In this document: positions 46,905-56,167 of the stretch, in pieces
Layout: each line of letters opens with the position of its first letter
Numbering within the stretch: the stretch's first letter is position 1
From: Aquimarina atlantica
GTDB taxonomy: Bacteria; Bacteroidota; Bacteroidia; Flavobacteriales; Flavobacteriaceae
Assembly: GCF_000626715.1 (NCBI RefSeq)
Contig: NZ_AQRA01000005.1
Span: 248,001-312,000 of the forward strand
Length of the DNA: 64,000 nt
Direction of reading: 5' to 3'
The notes under the pieces: model-generated
What the model saw: only the letters and a program-made list of their open reading frames with translations
Told to the model about the DNA's origin: nothing
Databases searched by the model: none
Made by a program: the position numbers and the translations under genes

Positions 46905-47480
46905 TTAGTACCCGGTGATAGCAGTTGTTTTTGAATCTTCAACAATGCCATCTTTCCAGGTAAAACTTCGTTTTAGGTTTACATATTTAGTATTAGTTGT
47001 TGTTGTTTGATAAAATGTTTGTGTTTGTAGTATATTATCTTTTATACCGTATTCCTGATTTGGAAATATATATTGAAAATCGGAATCAGAATTTTCACAG
47101 TATACATTTTTAAGTTCAGGTAATGCGACAATTGTATTATCTTCTTTAAGCATATAATAGTATGCTTCTACATGGGCGCAACATGCCAGGTACTCGACCT
47201 CCATCTTAATTACCTTAGAGACCCCTTCTAGTCCAGGGTTCTCTAAGGCAGTTATAAAGATATCCTCAAAAAGTTCTGTGTCTTCAATCGTAAGAGTAGA
47301 TATTTTATCTAAATTTTCTTCTCCCGAACGAACCAGATTAATAACATATGAGGGGTGTTTTTCTCCACGGTCCATAATTTCGGTAGTTACCAAAAACTCT
47401 TGAGTATCGGCAAAAACTTTTTGTGCGTGGATACCTTGAAAACTTTGAAATAGAATAATGATTATGGCAACATTTTTCAT
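46905..47480 (-). CDS. Secreted hypothetical protein
   Basis: 191 residues with a signal peptide ending IHAQ (about 19). The body is rich in beta strands and acidic residues and contains an adjacent Cys pair (LACCAH) and a later Cys (VYCENS). I recognise no family. It has its own intrinsic terminator and is flanked upstream by a 590-base gene-free stretch, so it is probably a single-gene unit. A soluble periplasmic or secreted protein is the most that can be said. Confidence 0.65.
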   Translation of the reverse strand: MKNVAIIIILFQSFQGIHAQKVFADTQEFLVTTEIMDRGEKHPSYVINLVRSGEENLDKISTLTIEDTELFEDIFITALENPGLEGVSKVIKMEVEYLACCAHVEAYYYMLKEDNTIVALPELKNVYCENSDSDFQYIFPNQEYGIKDNILQTQTFYQTTTTNTKYVNLKRSFTWKDGIVEDSKTTAITGY

Positions 47481-48073
47481 AACAGCTTATTTTGAGGTTG
47501 GCTATTTTGTATAAAAGTAATTCCTTATCTTATTTTTGAGGATGTGCTTTTAGTATTCGTAATGATTCAACTAGAATTCGTTTTTTGTAACCTAAAACCA
47601 TCCTTTAGTGATTTTATATTCTAACTACTTTATAAGATAAGAGACAAGGGTATTTTAGTAACCTGTATGGTTAAATTGTTTAGCCAATTTATCTTTTTTA
47701 GGTTATGCAAAATTTTACTGCCTTTGATTTATACTATTTATTAAGAAAATAAATGTAAGTACTTGATAATGTGATGAAATCATGAAGGTAGAATTGGGTT
47801 TAGGAAGTTGTTTTTTGTATCTTCACAAGAATTACCCTTACAAAATTTAGATGTTAGACATCTTTTTAATGCAGATCACCTTTTATGGTCATACAAAGAT
47901 GTGCATGTTTATCTATTAATAGTTTAAGAAAATAAAAATCAATATTCCAGATATTCAGTTTTTACTAAATATGTTTAGAGAATTTTACGTTTAGTTATAG
48001 AAGATTTGATACTTACCTTCTGTTTTAAATAGAAGTTGATTCAATACAAAAAAAATCTATAAAATATAAACAG
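47481..48073. other. Gene-free stretch, 593 bases
   Basis: No credible ORF. A small perfect hairpin (47849-47863, 6-bp stem, 3-base loop) runs into a T tract and could be a short terminator. A TATTTTTG box at 47531-47538 (+) resembles a -7 element but has no nearby gene on its strand. The rest is AT-rich sequence carrying the upstream regions of the two divergent genes. Confidence 0.5.
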
Positions 48074-48916
48074 ATGAAAACAATACGGTATCGTTCTAAC
48101 GGACAGGATGTTCATTTTTTGGAAGAAATTCTAACTACACTGGGATATCAAGTATATGTGTCTAATTTTTTTGGAAAAGATACAGATATAGCTGTCAGAG
48201 ATTTTCAGGCGAGACATAACCTTGTGATTGATGGTATTGTTGGGCTTAAAACCTGGTCTAAACTTATTGAGGTAAAAAATGATTTTATTGCGTTTAATGA
48301 TAAGCTTTTGTCTGAACAAGATGTCGAGGATTTTGCAGATCGGTTTGGGTTAGAATTAGCAATGGTAAAAGCAGTTAATGAAATAGAAAGTAATGGAAAA
48401 GGTTTTTTGGTATCTGGCAGACCAAGAATTTTGTTTGAAGGCCATATTTTTTGGAAAGAATTAGAAAAACGAGGAGTAACCCCATCTCAATATGTTTCAG
48501 AATATACCAAAAATGTGCTATATAAGAAATGGACAAAAGTACACTATAAAGGAGGAGCTGGAGAGTATGATCGTTTAGAAAAAGCTGCTGGGATGTCTGA
48601 TGACCCAGCTTTTCATGAAGCAGCTTATAGTTCTGCATCGTGGGGAGCTTTTCAAATCATGGGATTTCATTACCTAAACTTAGGGTTTTCTTCTGTAGAT
48701 CATTTTGTTTCAGAAATGTATGATCATGAAAGAGAACACCTTAATGCTTTTGGTAAATTTATAGAAGCTACATCTTTTAAAGGTAAAAAATTACTGGATT
48801 GGATAATAGAAAAGAACTGGGCAAGATTTGCTGAAGGCTATAATGGACCAGGTTATAAGAAGAATAAGTACGATACCAAACTAAAAAATGCATACCTAAA
48901 ATATAGTAGTAGTTAA
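48074..48916 (+). CDS. Peptidoglycan-binding N-acetylmuramidase
   Basis: 280 residues. Residues 1-66 are a PG_binding_1 module (FGKDTDIAVRDFQ, DGIVGLKTW). From about 75 on is a Muramidase (DUF3380) domain with the likely catalytic Glu103 or Glu105 in VNEIESNGKGFL, followed by GRPRILFEGHIFW and SWGAFQIMG. The domain cleaves the glycan backbone of peptidoglycan. No signal peptide is visible, as in phage endolysins and some contractile-system effectors. No phage genes surround it, so it may be a domesticated lysin or an exported enzyme using an unseen route. It ends 79 bases before the RNA methylase start. Confidence 0.87.
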   Translation: MKTIRYRSNGQDVHFLEEILTTLGYQVYVSNFFGKDTDIAVRDFQARHNLVIDGIVGLKTWSKLIEVKNDFIAFNDKLLSEQDVEDFADRFGLELAMVKAVNEIESNGKGFLVSGRPRILFEGHIFWKELEKRGVTPSQYVSEYTKNVLYKKWTKVHYKGGAGEYDRLEKAAGMSDDPAFHEAAYSSASWGAFQIMGFHYLNLGFSSVDHFVSEMYDHEREHLNAFGKFIEATSFKGKKLLDWIIEKNWARFAEGYNGPGYKKNKYDTKLKNAYLKYSSS

Positions 48917-48983
48917 TCGAGATTGTATCATAGAATTGAATTTGTTTTTAAGTTGTACTTCTACAACTATATCTCAGTTTTTC

Positions 48984-48991
48984 TATTTTTG
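48984..48991 (+). promoter_or_regulatory. Candidate -7 box of the TrmH-family gene
   Basis: The bases read TATTTTTG, an exact TAnnTTTG match, only 4 bases before the ATG at 48996, implying a very short or absent leader. It supports the downstream ATG over the TTG at 48936. No -33 element at ideal spacing is obvious. Confidence 0.5.
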
Positions 48992-48995
48992 CCTT

Positions 48996-49463
48996 ATGAT
49001 TGATAATTTCGAGAATGAATTTTTTGGGATCGGTATTCAAAATGGTAAAACACCAGAGAACCTTGGCGTATTATGGCGTTCTGCGCAGAATATGGGAGCT
49101 AGTTTTATTTTTACGATAGGTAATCGATATGCAAAACAAGCCAGTGATACTCATAATGCGGTAAAAGCCATGCCGTATTTTCATTATGATACTTTTGAAG
49201 ATTTTTACCGACACCTACCTAAAGGAGCGATGTTGGTAGGGGTAGAGCTAACAGATAATGCACAGTCTCTAGAGACATTTAATCATCCAAAACGCTGTGT
49301 ATATTTATTGGGTGCCGAGGATCATGGATTATCTAAAATAGCTATCGAAAAATCACAGTTTTTAGTCAAATTTAAATCCGAACTAAGTGTTAATGTAGCC
49401 GTAGCAGGAAGTATTATTATGTATGATCGTGGCATTGATAAACCCAGATTTATAAGAGCATAG
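48996..49463 (+). CDS. TrmH/SpoU-family RNA 2'-O-methyltransferase
   Basis: 155 residues from the ATG at 48996; the longest frame from TTG at 48936 adds 20 hydrophobic residues that do not fit. The SPOUT motifs are visible: NLGVLWRSAQNMGA, a central YLLGAEDHGLS, and the C-terminal knot LSVNVAVAGSIIMYD. The protein ribose-methylates tRNA or rRNA with SAM. It has no long N-terminal RNA-binding domain, so it is a minimal member. The target nucleotide is not predicted. Confidence 0.87.
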   Translation: MIDNFENEFFGIGIQNGKTPENLGVLWRSAQNMGASFIFTIGNRYAKQASDTHNAVKAMPYFHYDTFEDFYRHLPKGAMLVGVELTDNAQSLETFNHPKRCVYLLGAEDHGLSKIAIEKSQFLVKFKSELSVNVAVAGSIIMYDRGIDKPRFIRA

Positions 49464-49538
49464 ATGTAGTAATTTTTAAATTAAAGGCATCATATCTAAT
49501 TTTTGTCACTACATTTATAACCACTATCCTTATTATTT

Positions 49539-50882
49539 ATGTTTAAAATAGCAGAAGATTTTATTGCTGGTTTTAGCTCCTGGGTATGGGACTGGCCTTT
49601 ATTGGTATTACTTATTGGTGGAGGAATATTTTTTCTTATCTACTCTAGATTTACACCTTTTTTCTATTTTAAACATGCGATCGATGTGTTGCGGGGTAAA
49701 TATGATAATGAACATGCACCTGGTCAGCTTAGTCATTTTCAGGCATTATCTTCTGCAATTGCTGCTACAGTAGGTATGGGTAATATAAGTGGTGTAGCGG
49801 TAGCAATTGTTGCAGGTGGTCCCGGGGCTATTTTCTGGATGTGGATCAGTGCCTTAATTGGTATGGCAACCAAGTTTTATACCTGTTCACTTGCAGTAAT
49901 GTATCGATCAAAAGATGATAAAGGGACTTTACTTAGTGGCCCTATGTATGTAATCACTAAAGGCCTGGGAACCCAATGGAAACCCTTGGCTATACTTTTT
50001 GCTTTGGCAGGATTGGTTGGTACACTACCAGCGTTTACTGCAAATCAACTAACTCAAACATTGGTAGATATTTTAGATTGGGATGATGGTTATAAGTGGT
50101 ATATCGGGATTGTTTTAGCAGGTTTTGCTTCGCTGGTCGTTATGGGAGGAATTAAAAGAATAGGGATTGTGGCTAGCAGATTGGTTCCTTTTATGGTAGT
50201 ACTATATTTTATTACAGTGATTACTATTTTGGTATTACAAATAGAAAAAATACCAGATATGTTTATGTTAATTTTTTCTGATGCATTTTCTGGAAAAGCA
50301 GCTGCAGGGGGAGCTTTAGGGTATTTAATTAAAACAGGAGTAAAAAGAGCTGCATTTTCTAACGAGGCGGGTATAGGAACCGCTCCTATGATGCATGGTA
50401 CAGCAAAAACTAATGAGCCAATTAGAGAAGGGTTAGTGGCAATGATTGGCCCGGCAATAGATACGTTGCTGGTATGTACACTAACTGCTTTGGCAATACT
50501 TTCTACAGGAGTATGGCAAAGTTCTAATGATAATGGCATATCTCTTACTTTAGAAGCTTTTAATTCTGTTCTGCCATACGGATTGGGGGATATTGTAGTG
50601 GTTATTATGGTCTTGGTATTTGGGTTTTCGACACTGTTTTCATATTCGTATTATGGTACTACATGTCTGGGATTTTTAACCAAGCCTAAGTATGGTAAAT
50701 ATTATAACTATCTATATATAGTATCGATCATAATTGCTGCAGTAGTAAAAATAGAATTTGCGATTAACCTAATTGATAGTGCTTTTGCTATAATGGCAAT
50801 CCCTACAGTGATTTCTGGATTATTATTGGCCTCAAAAGTAAATGCCAGAGCTAAAATTTATTTTGAAAAATATAAGGTTTAA
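49539..50882 (+). CDS. Sodium:amino acid symporter, AGCS family
   Basis: 447 residues with about ten membrane helices. The AGCS signature region HFQALSSAIAATVGMGNISGVA and the later NEAGIGTAPMMHG are clear. Members take up alanine or glycine with sodium at the inner membrane. It stands alone on the + strand, 75 bases after the RNA methylase gene, and faces a convergent OmpA-family gene 17 bases away. Confidence 0.92.
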   Translation: MFKIAEDFIAGFSSWVWDWPLLVLLIGGGIFFLIYSRFTPFFYFKHAIDVLRGKYDNEHAPGQLSHFQALSSAIAATVGMGNISGVAVAIVAGGPGAIFWMWISALIGMATKFYTCSLAVMYRSKDDKGTLLSGPMYVITKGLGTQWKPLAILFALAGLVGTLPAFTANQLTQTLVDILDWDDGYKWYIGIVLAGFASLVVMGGIKRIGIVASRLVPFMVVLYFITVITILVLQIEKIPDMFMLIFSDAFSGKAAAGGALGYLIKTGVKRAAFSNEAGIGTAPMMHGTAKTNEPIREGLVAMIGPAIDTLLVCTLTALAILSTGVWQSSNDNGISLTLEAFNSVLPYGLGDIVVVIMVLVFGFSTLFSYSYYGTTCLGFLTKPKYGKYYNYLYIVSIIIAAVVKIEFAINLIDSAFAIMAIPTVISGLLLASKVNARAKIYFEKYKV

Positions 50883-50899
50883 AACCAGTTTTTTGGTTA

Positions 50900-52921
50900 C
50901 TATATTTTCATGATAATAAACTCACTTCTTCTGTTTTCCTGGTGCTCTTCCTCTGTACAATCGACTCCATCAGCACATTTATTAATTAATCTTCTTTCTC
51001 CATATGCTTTACCAGGTATGCGTCGCCAATCGATATTTCCTTTTCGTACGATATATCGTATCGTGGCCCTCATTCTTTTTACACTTAACTTTTTGTTGTA
51101 CCAATGACTGGATCTACTATCGGTATGTGAGCGAACTTCAATTTTTAATTTAGGATACTTGTTCATCGCCGAAATTATTTTTTGAAGCTCAACTTCTGCT
51201 TTTGGACTAATTTCATAATCGTCTAGTCCAAAATAAATAGGCTCTAGTTGTAAAATTTTTCCGAGATCATCACCTATAGTAACCTCTACTGTAGTAGATA
51301 ATACTTCTTGTGTCCCTATTTTTTCTAAAGCAAAAGGAATATCATGAATAAATTCAAAAACATCTGTGGTTTCTAGGGTAACCTCTTTAGGGATATATTC
51401 ATTTAATGATGCTTGTATTACATATGATTCCTCACAAGGTACTTTAATTTTGTATTTTCCTTTTAAATCAGAAACAGCTTGATACAGTGTGTTTCTATTA
51501 TTGTCCAACACTGTAACATCAGTTCTTATAAGTGGTTCGCCAGTTGCACTATCTGTGATTGTGCCTTCTATATATTGCATACAAGAAGTGATCAATTCTT
51601 CGACTTGTTTAAAACTGTAGATGTCATCATTACCTTTGCCTCCTTTTCTGTTACTGGCAAAATACCCTATTTTGGTATCCTCATTTAATACAAAAGTAAA
51701 GTCGTCCTTAGAGCTATTTACAGGTTTGCCAATATTAAAGGCATCAGAAAAACCAGACTCATTAGGTACAGAAACAAAAATATCTAATCCACCCAGGCCT
51801 ACATGGCCGTCACTAGAAAAGTATAACCTTCCGCTGTCACTTATATAAGGAAAAGTCTCTCTTCCTTCTGTATTTATGTTGCTTCCTAAGTTTTTTGGTT
51901 CACCGTACTTACCATCTCCTAATACATCTACCACAAACAAATCAGATTGTCCGAAAGTACCTGGCATATCACTTGCAAAATAGAGTTTAGTTCCATCGGC
52001 ACTTAATGAAGGGTGCGATACAGAATAATCATCACTAGAAAAAGGCAATTCTACGATGTCAGTCCATATTCCATCTTTTAGGGTAGCTTTATATAATTTT
52101 AGGAGTACAACACCCTTTTTACTCGTTCCTAATTTGTTATTAGTATAGTTGTTTCTAGAAAAATATACGGTTTCTCCGTCTTTACTAAAACTGGTAGATG
52201 ACTCATGAAATTTAGTGTTTATTTTCCCTTTAAGTTTAACGGGGTCTTCTAGAGTAATCTGATCTTCTTTGATATTAGAAGAAAAGATATCTAAAAAAGG
52301 CATTTTATTCCATTTATGAAGTTTTGAGTCATTAATGCTTTTACTTCTGGATGAAGCAAAGACAATTTGATTTTTGTTATTGAAACTAGGGGCGTATTCT
52401 GAGTTTTTCGAATTAATACTCAGAGGGAATATGTCATATTTACCCGATTGCATTTCGATAAAATCTAAATAATTTCTTTTTTCTATAAAAGATTTGGCTC
52501 GTTTGTCATTTCCTGTGATAGCATAGAATTGATCCATAATCCTATCAGCTTCTTTATAGCGTTCAACACTTTTTAAGCTTTGCGCATATCTAAATAAATA
52601 TTCAGGATTTAAATCCTCTGGATAGGTTTGGATAAGCTTTTCATACCAAACTACAGAATCTTCAAGATCTCCTGTAAAATAGAACGAATCTCCTAGTTTA
52701 GAGTATAGGTTTTGAGAAGAATATCCGCGTTGAGCCACATCCATATATATTGCTCTGGCATCTATATATTCAAATGCTGTAAAACTTTGATCTGCTTTGG
52801 TTATACGTTTATCCTGATCTTGAGAAAAAAGCTGTGATGATGTTATGAAAATGAGTACGTAGAAAGAAATGAGATTTCTTCTTATAAAGATTGAAGTAAA
52901 AAATAAGGTGTGATTTTTCAA
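50900..52921 (-). CDS. OmpA-family protein with TPR, PD40 and carboxypeptidase-regulatory domains
   Basis: 673 residues. A long signal sequence ends near residue 34 (LFSQ), then TPR helices (about 40-140), a PD40/WD40-like propeller (about 165-435), a CarboxypepD_reg domain (about 450-530) and a C-terminal OmpA peptidoglycan-binding domain (about 560-673, EVRSHTDSRS, RRSEFI). The start codon in the available frame is TTG (52919-52921); no ATG precedes the propeller, so TTG is probable. The architecture is that of PorE of the type IX secretion system, but Bacteroidota carry several paralogues, so I do not assign it. Confidence 0.82.
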   Translation of the reverse strand: MKNHTLFFTSIFIRRNLISFYVLIFITSSQLFSQDQDKRITKADQSFTAFEYIDARAIYMDVAQRGYSSQNLYSKLGDSFYFTGDLEDSVVWYEKLIQTYPEDLNPEYLFRYAQSLKSVERYKEADRIMDQFYAITGNDKRAKSFIEKRNYLDFIEMQSGKYDIFPLSINSKNSEYAPSFNNKNQIVFASSRSKSINDSKLHKWNKMPFLDIFSSNIKEDQITLEDPVKLKGKINTKFHESSTSFSKDGETVYFSRNNYTNNKLGTSKKGVVLLKLYKATLKDGIWTDIVELPFSSDDYSVSHPSLSADGTKLYFASDMPGTFGQSDLFVVDVLGDGKYGEPKNLGSNINTEGRETFPYISDSGRLYFSSDGHVGLGGLDIFVSVPNESGFSDAFNIGKPVNSSKDDFTFVLNEDTKIGYFASNRKGGKGNDDIYSFKQVEELITSCMQYIEGTITDSATGEPLIRTDVTVLDNNRNTLYQAVSDLKGKYKIKVPCEESYVIQASLNEYIPKEVTLETTDVFEFIHDIPFALEKIGTQEVLSTTVEVTIGDDLGKILQLEPIYFGLDDYEISPKAEVELQKIISAMNKYPKLKIEVRSHTDSRSSHWYNKKLSVKRMRATIRYIVRKGNIDWRRIPGKAYGERRLINKCADGVDCTEEEHQENRRSEFIIMKI

Positions 52922-53120
52922 ACGATCCCAGAATTTAATGTTAAAAACTTGTTTTCACGGGGTATTTGAAAACATACTGGAACTAAATTTAAGAAAAATT
53001 CAATTAAAAAGTCAATTCAACTTCTTTATTTTAATAACTACTTTTTGTAGGAAAATGTTAATAAAACAGGGATGTGTGTAATAATTCTATGATCTGTTGT
53101 TTTCTTGTTTAATATTCATC

Positions 53121-53128
53121 TACCTTTG
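53121..53128 (+). promoter_or_regulatory. Promoter of era (-7 box)
   Basis: The bases read TACCTTTG, an exact TAnnTTTG box, 16 bases before the ATG at 53145. A TTG at 53097-53099 lies 21 bases upstream, a reasonable -33 element. This supports the ATG at 53145 over an alternative start at 53097. Confidence 0.65.
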
Positions 53129-53144
53129 CATTAAAATCAATGAT

Positions 53145-54026
53145 ATGGCTCATAAAGCTGGCTTTGTAAATATTATAGGTAACCCCAATGTAGGTAAATC
53201 TACATTGATGAATGCCTTTATTGGAGAGAAGTTATCTATTATTACTTCTAAAGCACAAACCACAAGACATCGTATTTTAGGAATTGTAAACGGTGATGAT
53301 TTTCAGGTGATTCTGTCAGATACTCCTGGGATTATAAAACCTGCTTATGAGCTTCAGGAATCCATGATGGATTTTGTTAAATCTGCTTTTGAAGATGCAG
53401 ATGTGTTGATATATATGGTAGAGATTGGTGAAAAAGACCTGAAAGATGAAGCTTTTTTCAATAAAATAACAAATGCAAAAATCCCTATTCTTCTACTAAT
53501 AAATAAAATAGACCAGTCTAATCAGGAAAAATTAGAAGAACAGGTTCAGTTTTGGAGTCAAAAAGTACCCAATGCAGAAATATACCCTGTGTCTGCTTTA
53601 GAGAATTTTAATGTAAAAGAAGTTTTTGGCAGAATAGTTGAATTATTGCCGGATTCACCACCTTTTTATCCAAAAGATCAGCTAACAGATAAACCAGAAC
53701 GCTTTTTTGTAAATGAAGCCATTCGCGAAAAAATATTAGTGCACTATAAAAAAGAAATTCCTTATTCTGTAGAAGTAGAAACAGAGGAGTTTGTAGAGGA
53801 CGACACTATTATTAGAATTCGTTCGGTGATTATGGTAGAACGTGATTCTCAAAAAGGAATCATTATAGGTCATAAAGGATCTGCTCTAAAAAGAGTAGGT
53901 ACCGAAGCACGTAAAGAACTGGAAAAGTTTTTCGGAAAAAAGATACACATAGAACTGTATGTAAAAATTAATAAAAATTGGCGTAGTAATGAACGTCAAT
54001 TAAAACGATTCGGGTATAATAACTGA
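53145..54026 (+). CDS. era: GTPase Era
   Basis: 293 residues from the ATG at 53145; a longer frame from TTG at 53097 adds a hydrophobic stretch and contains the promoter box, so it is rejected. G1 GNPNVGKS (12-19), the switch region AQTTRH, G3 DTPG and G4 NKID are followed by a C-terminal KH domain (GHKGSALKRVGTEARKELE). Era assists 16S rRNA maturation and 30S assembly. Single gene, no sign of an operon. Confidence 0.95.
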   Translation: MAHKAGFVNIIGNPNVGKSTLMNAFIGEKLSIITSKAQTTRHRILGIVNGDDFQVILSDTPGIIKPAYELQESMMDFVKSAFEDADVLIYMVEIGEKDLKDEAFFNKITNAKIPILLLINKIDQSNQEKLEEQVQFWSQKVPNAEIYPVSALENFNVKEVFGRIVELLPDSPPFYPKDQLTDKPERFFVNEAIREKILVHYKKEIPYSVEVETEEFVEDDTIIRIRSVIMVERDSQKGIIIGHKGSALKRVGTEARKELEKFFGKKIHIELYVKINKNWRSNERQLKRFGYNN

Positions 54027-54204
54027 TTCACAACCCTTGTAATATCACTTTATCTATTGCTTTTTAGACCTTCTTCATCACTTGTGAGAAGGTTTTTGTT
54101 AAAACTATTTATTGATTAATGTTTATAATTTATCCTTAGCATAACATTAAGGATATATGTGTTGTTAACATTTGAGCTTTTAATCACACAAAACAAGATC
54201 AATA

Positions 54205-55737
54205 ATGAAAATTTTTAACAAAACTATTCTTATTTCCGCAGTTGTATTAGGGCTTTTTAGCGCATGTGACCCTGATGATTACCACGGAGGTGGAAATACA
54301 GGTACATTAACATTTAAAAAAATTGGAGGCTTTGTTAATGGAACAGGAGATGAAGGATTTGCAGAGATTTCTGCTTTTGACCCACAAACGGGTAAGCTTT
54401 TTGTTGTAAACCCAAAGGAATTAGAACTTTCGGTTTGGGATATATCAGATCCAGGCGCACCAGTACATGGGGTAGATATACCTTTGGTAGGTACTCCCAA
54501 TAGTGTAGCTGTAAGCAACGGGATGGTAGCTGTGGCTTTAGAAAATGCTGCAAATAAACAGGCTAATGGAACCATTGCGATTTATAACTCAGATTCGCAA
54601 GAACTGTTGCATACTTATCCGGCAGGCGCATTACCAGATATGGTAACTTTTAGCCCTAATGGAAAGTATATAGTAGCAGCCAATGAAGGAGAACCTAATG
54701 ATTTGTATACCGATGATCCAGAAGGATCAATAACGATTATAGAAGTGGCAACCGGGCAGGTCATGAATGTAAGTTTTACAGCTTTTAATGGCCAGACTAT
54801 TGGTAATGACTTTCGGGTTTTTGGACCAGGAGCATCTCTGGCACAAGATGTAGAGCCAGAGTATGTAGCTATTTCACATGATTCGAAGACAGCATATGTT
54901 ACGCTACAGGAAAATAATGGATTGGCAATTGTTAACCTAGAAACCAAGACAATTACGGATATCATCGGACTGGGAGTAAAAAATTATGAGCTGCCCAATA
55001 ATCAAATAGATGCTAGCGATAAAGATAATGTTGTAGGGAATTTTCAAAATTGGCCGGTTTTAGGGTTTTATCACCCAGATGCTATAGCATATACCAAGAT
55101 TAGAGGAGGGCGATATTTAATAACGGCAAACGAAGGAGATGCCAGGGATTATGATGGATTTTCTGAAGAAGATAGGGTAAAAGACCTTACACTGGATCCG
55201 GTTGCTTTTTCTGATGCAGCTACCTTACAATTAGATGAGAATCTGGGAAGACTTAAAATTACTACAGCAAATGGAGATATTGATGGTGATGGAGATTATG
55301 ACAGGATTTATGCTTATGGCGCCAGATCATTTACAATATGGTCTACATCTGGAGCAGTTATTTATGATAGTGGAGACCAAATAGGAAAAACAATTTTTGA
55401 TTTGGATCCAAGTGCTTTTAACAGTAATGAAGGAAGTGCAGCCGATAAAAGGTCTGATGATAAAGGAGCAGAACCAGAAGCAGTAGAAACTCTTAAGGTG
55501 GGTAACAAGACACTACTTTTTGTAGGATTAGAGAGAACAGGAGGGATTTTGGTGTATGATATCTCCAATCCGTCTACCCCAAAGTTTTTAGAATGGTTAA
55601 GAGATGAGACAGATATTTCTCCAGAAGGATTGATTGTAGTCGAAGCAAAAGATAGTCCGACAGAAAACGATCTGATTATCGTAACTAATGAAGTATCTAA
55701 TACAGTTGCTATTTATGAAATACAAAAAAAGAATTAA
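54205..55737 (+). CDS. Choice-of-anchor I type beta-propeller lipoprotein
   Basis: 510 residues. A lipoprotein signal with lipobox FSAC (Cys21) and an acidic residue after it suggests outer-membrane or surface placement. The body is a propeller with phytase/esterase-like repeats: AEISAFDPQTGKLFVVNP, VTFSPNGKYIVAANEGEP, PEYVAISHD. DGDGDYDR is a calcium-binding-like loop. This is the choice-of-anchor I family, whose enzymatic role is not established. It stands alone between era and a terminator. Confidence 0.85.
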   Translation: MKIFNKTILISAVVLGLFSACDPDDYHGGGNTGTLTFKKIGGFVNGTGDEGFAEISAFDPQTGKLFVVNPKELELSVWDISDPGAPVHGVDIPLVGTPNSVAVSNGMVAVALENAANKQANGTIAIYNSDSQELLHTYPAGALPDMVTFSPNGKYIVAANEGEPNDLYTDDPEGSITIIEVATGQVMNVSFTAFNGQTIGNDFRVFGPGASLAQDVEPEYVAISHDSKTAYVTLQENNGLAIVNLETKTITDIIGLGVKNYELPNNQIDASDKDNVVGNFQNWPVLGFYHPDAIAYTKIRGGRYLITANEGDARDYDGFSEEDRVKDLTLDPVAFSDAATLQLDENLGRLKITTANGDIDGDGDYDRIYAYGARSFTIWSTSGAVIYDSGDQIGKTIFDLDPSAFNSNEGSAADKRSDDKGAEPEAVETLKVGNKTLLFVGLERTGGILVYDISNPSTPKFLEWLRDETDISPEGLIVVEAKDSPTENDLIIVTNEVSNTVAIYEIQKKN

Positions 55738-55777
55738 ATCAATATAGAAAGAAGAGAATCCTAGTCATAATGCTGGT

Positions 55778-55803
55778 AAGCGGCTATACAGCCTTGTTTT
55801 TTC
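55778..55803 (+). terminator. Terminator after the choice-of-anchor gene
   Basis: A short hairpin (GGCT ATAC AGCC, with two more pairs beyond a bulge) is followed by a T-rich run, 40 bases after the stop at 55737. Modest stem, correct position. Confidence 0.55.
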
Positions 55804-55913
55804 ACTAATAACAATAAAAACTTTGTTGTTTTACAGTAACCAACTTGACTACAATACGTGGTATATTTGACTAAGTAATTATTTCACTGACTGACTATCA
55901 ATTATGAAAAGTT

Positions 55914-55953
55914 CCATCGGCCTGAAACATTGGCCTTTGGGCTTTTTATTTTT
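55914..55953 (+). terminator. Second terminator-like hairpin
   Basis: CCA and GGCC arms pair with GGCC and TGG around a 9-base loop, with a 2-base internal mismatch, and lead into a T-rich tail. It lies 180 bases beyond the gene and may be a backup terminator. A 17-codon ORF reads through it and is probably chance. Confidence 0.45.
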
Positions 55954-56105
55954 CTAACAGAATGATCCCTGTTTGCTTCGTATCTCTATATCAATATTCT
56001 AGTTTAGTATATATGTTTTTAATAGAAGTAACTGAATTGAATAGTATCCTAAAATCTCATGTGTTGATTTTATACCTTTGTTTAAAACGTTAAGCAATGT
56101 ATATA

Positions 56106-56151
56106 GAGTTCACTTAAAGTTTTTTGAGAATAAAAAACTTTAAATGAACTC
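56106..56151. terminator. Long hairpin ending the hydrolase gene
   Basis: Two 20-base arms (56106-56125 and 56132-56151) pair with one mismatch around a 6-base loop. The arms contain A6/T6 tracts, which can serve as the U-run in either direction. It lies 17 bases beyond the hydrolase stop at 56168 (minus strand) and separates it from the + strand unit. Confidence 0.75.
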
Positions 56152-56167
56152 TCTTATAAACAGTAAA

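Noticed and set aside
48074..48916. Prophage remnant
   Set aside because: No terminase, capsid, tail, integrase or holin gene is nearby; only the lysin-like gene is present.
50900..52921. Assigning PorE of the type IX secretion system
   Set aside because: The domain order matches, but this architecture is shared by several paralogues per genome and no other secretion gene is adjacent.
55904..55957. 17-codon ORF overlapping the hairpin at 55914
   Set aside because: It lies within a terminator-like stem and has no gene context suggesting a leader peptide.
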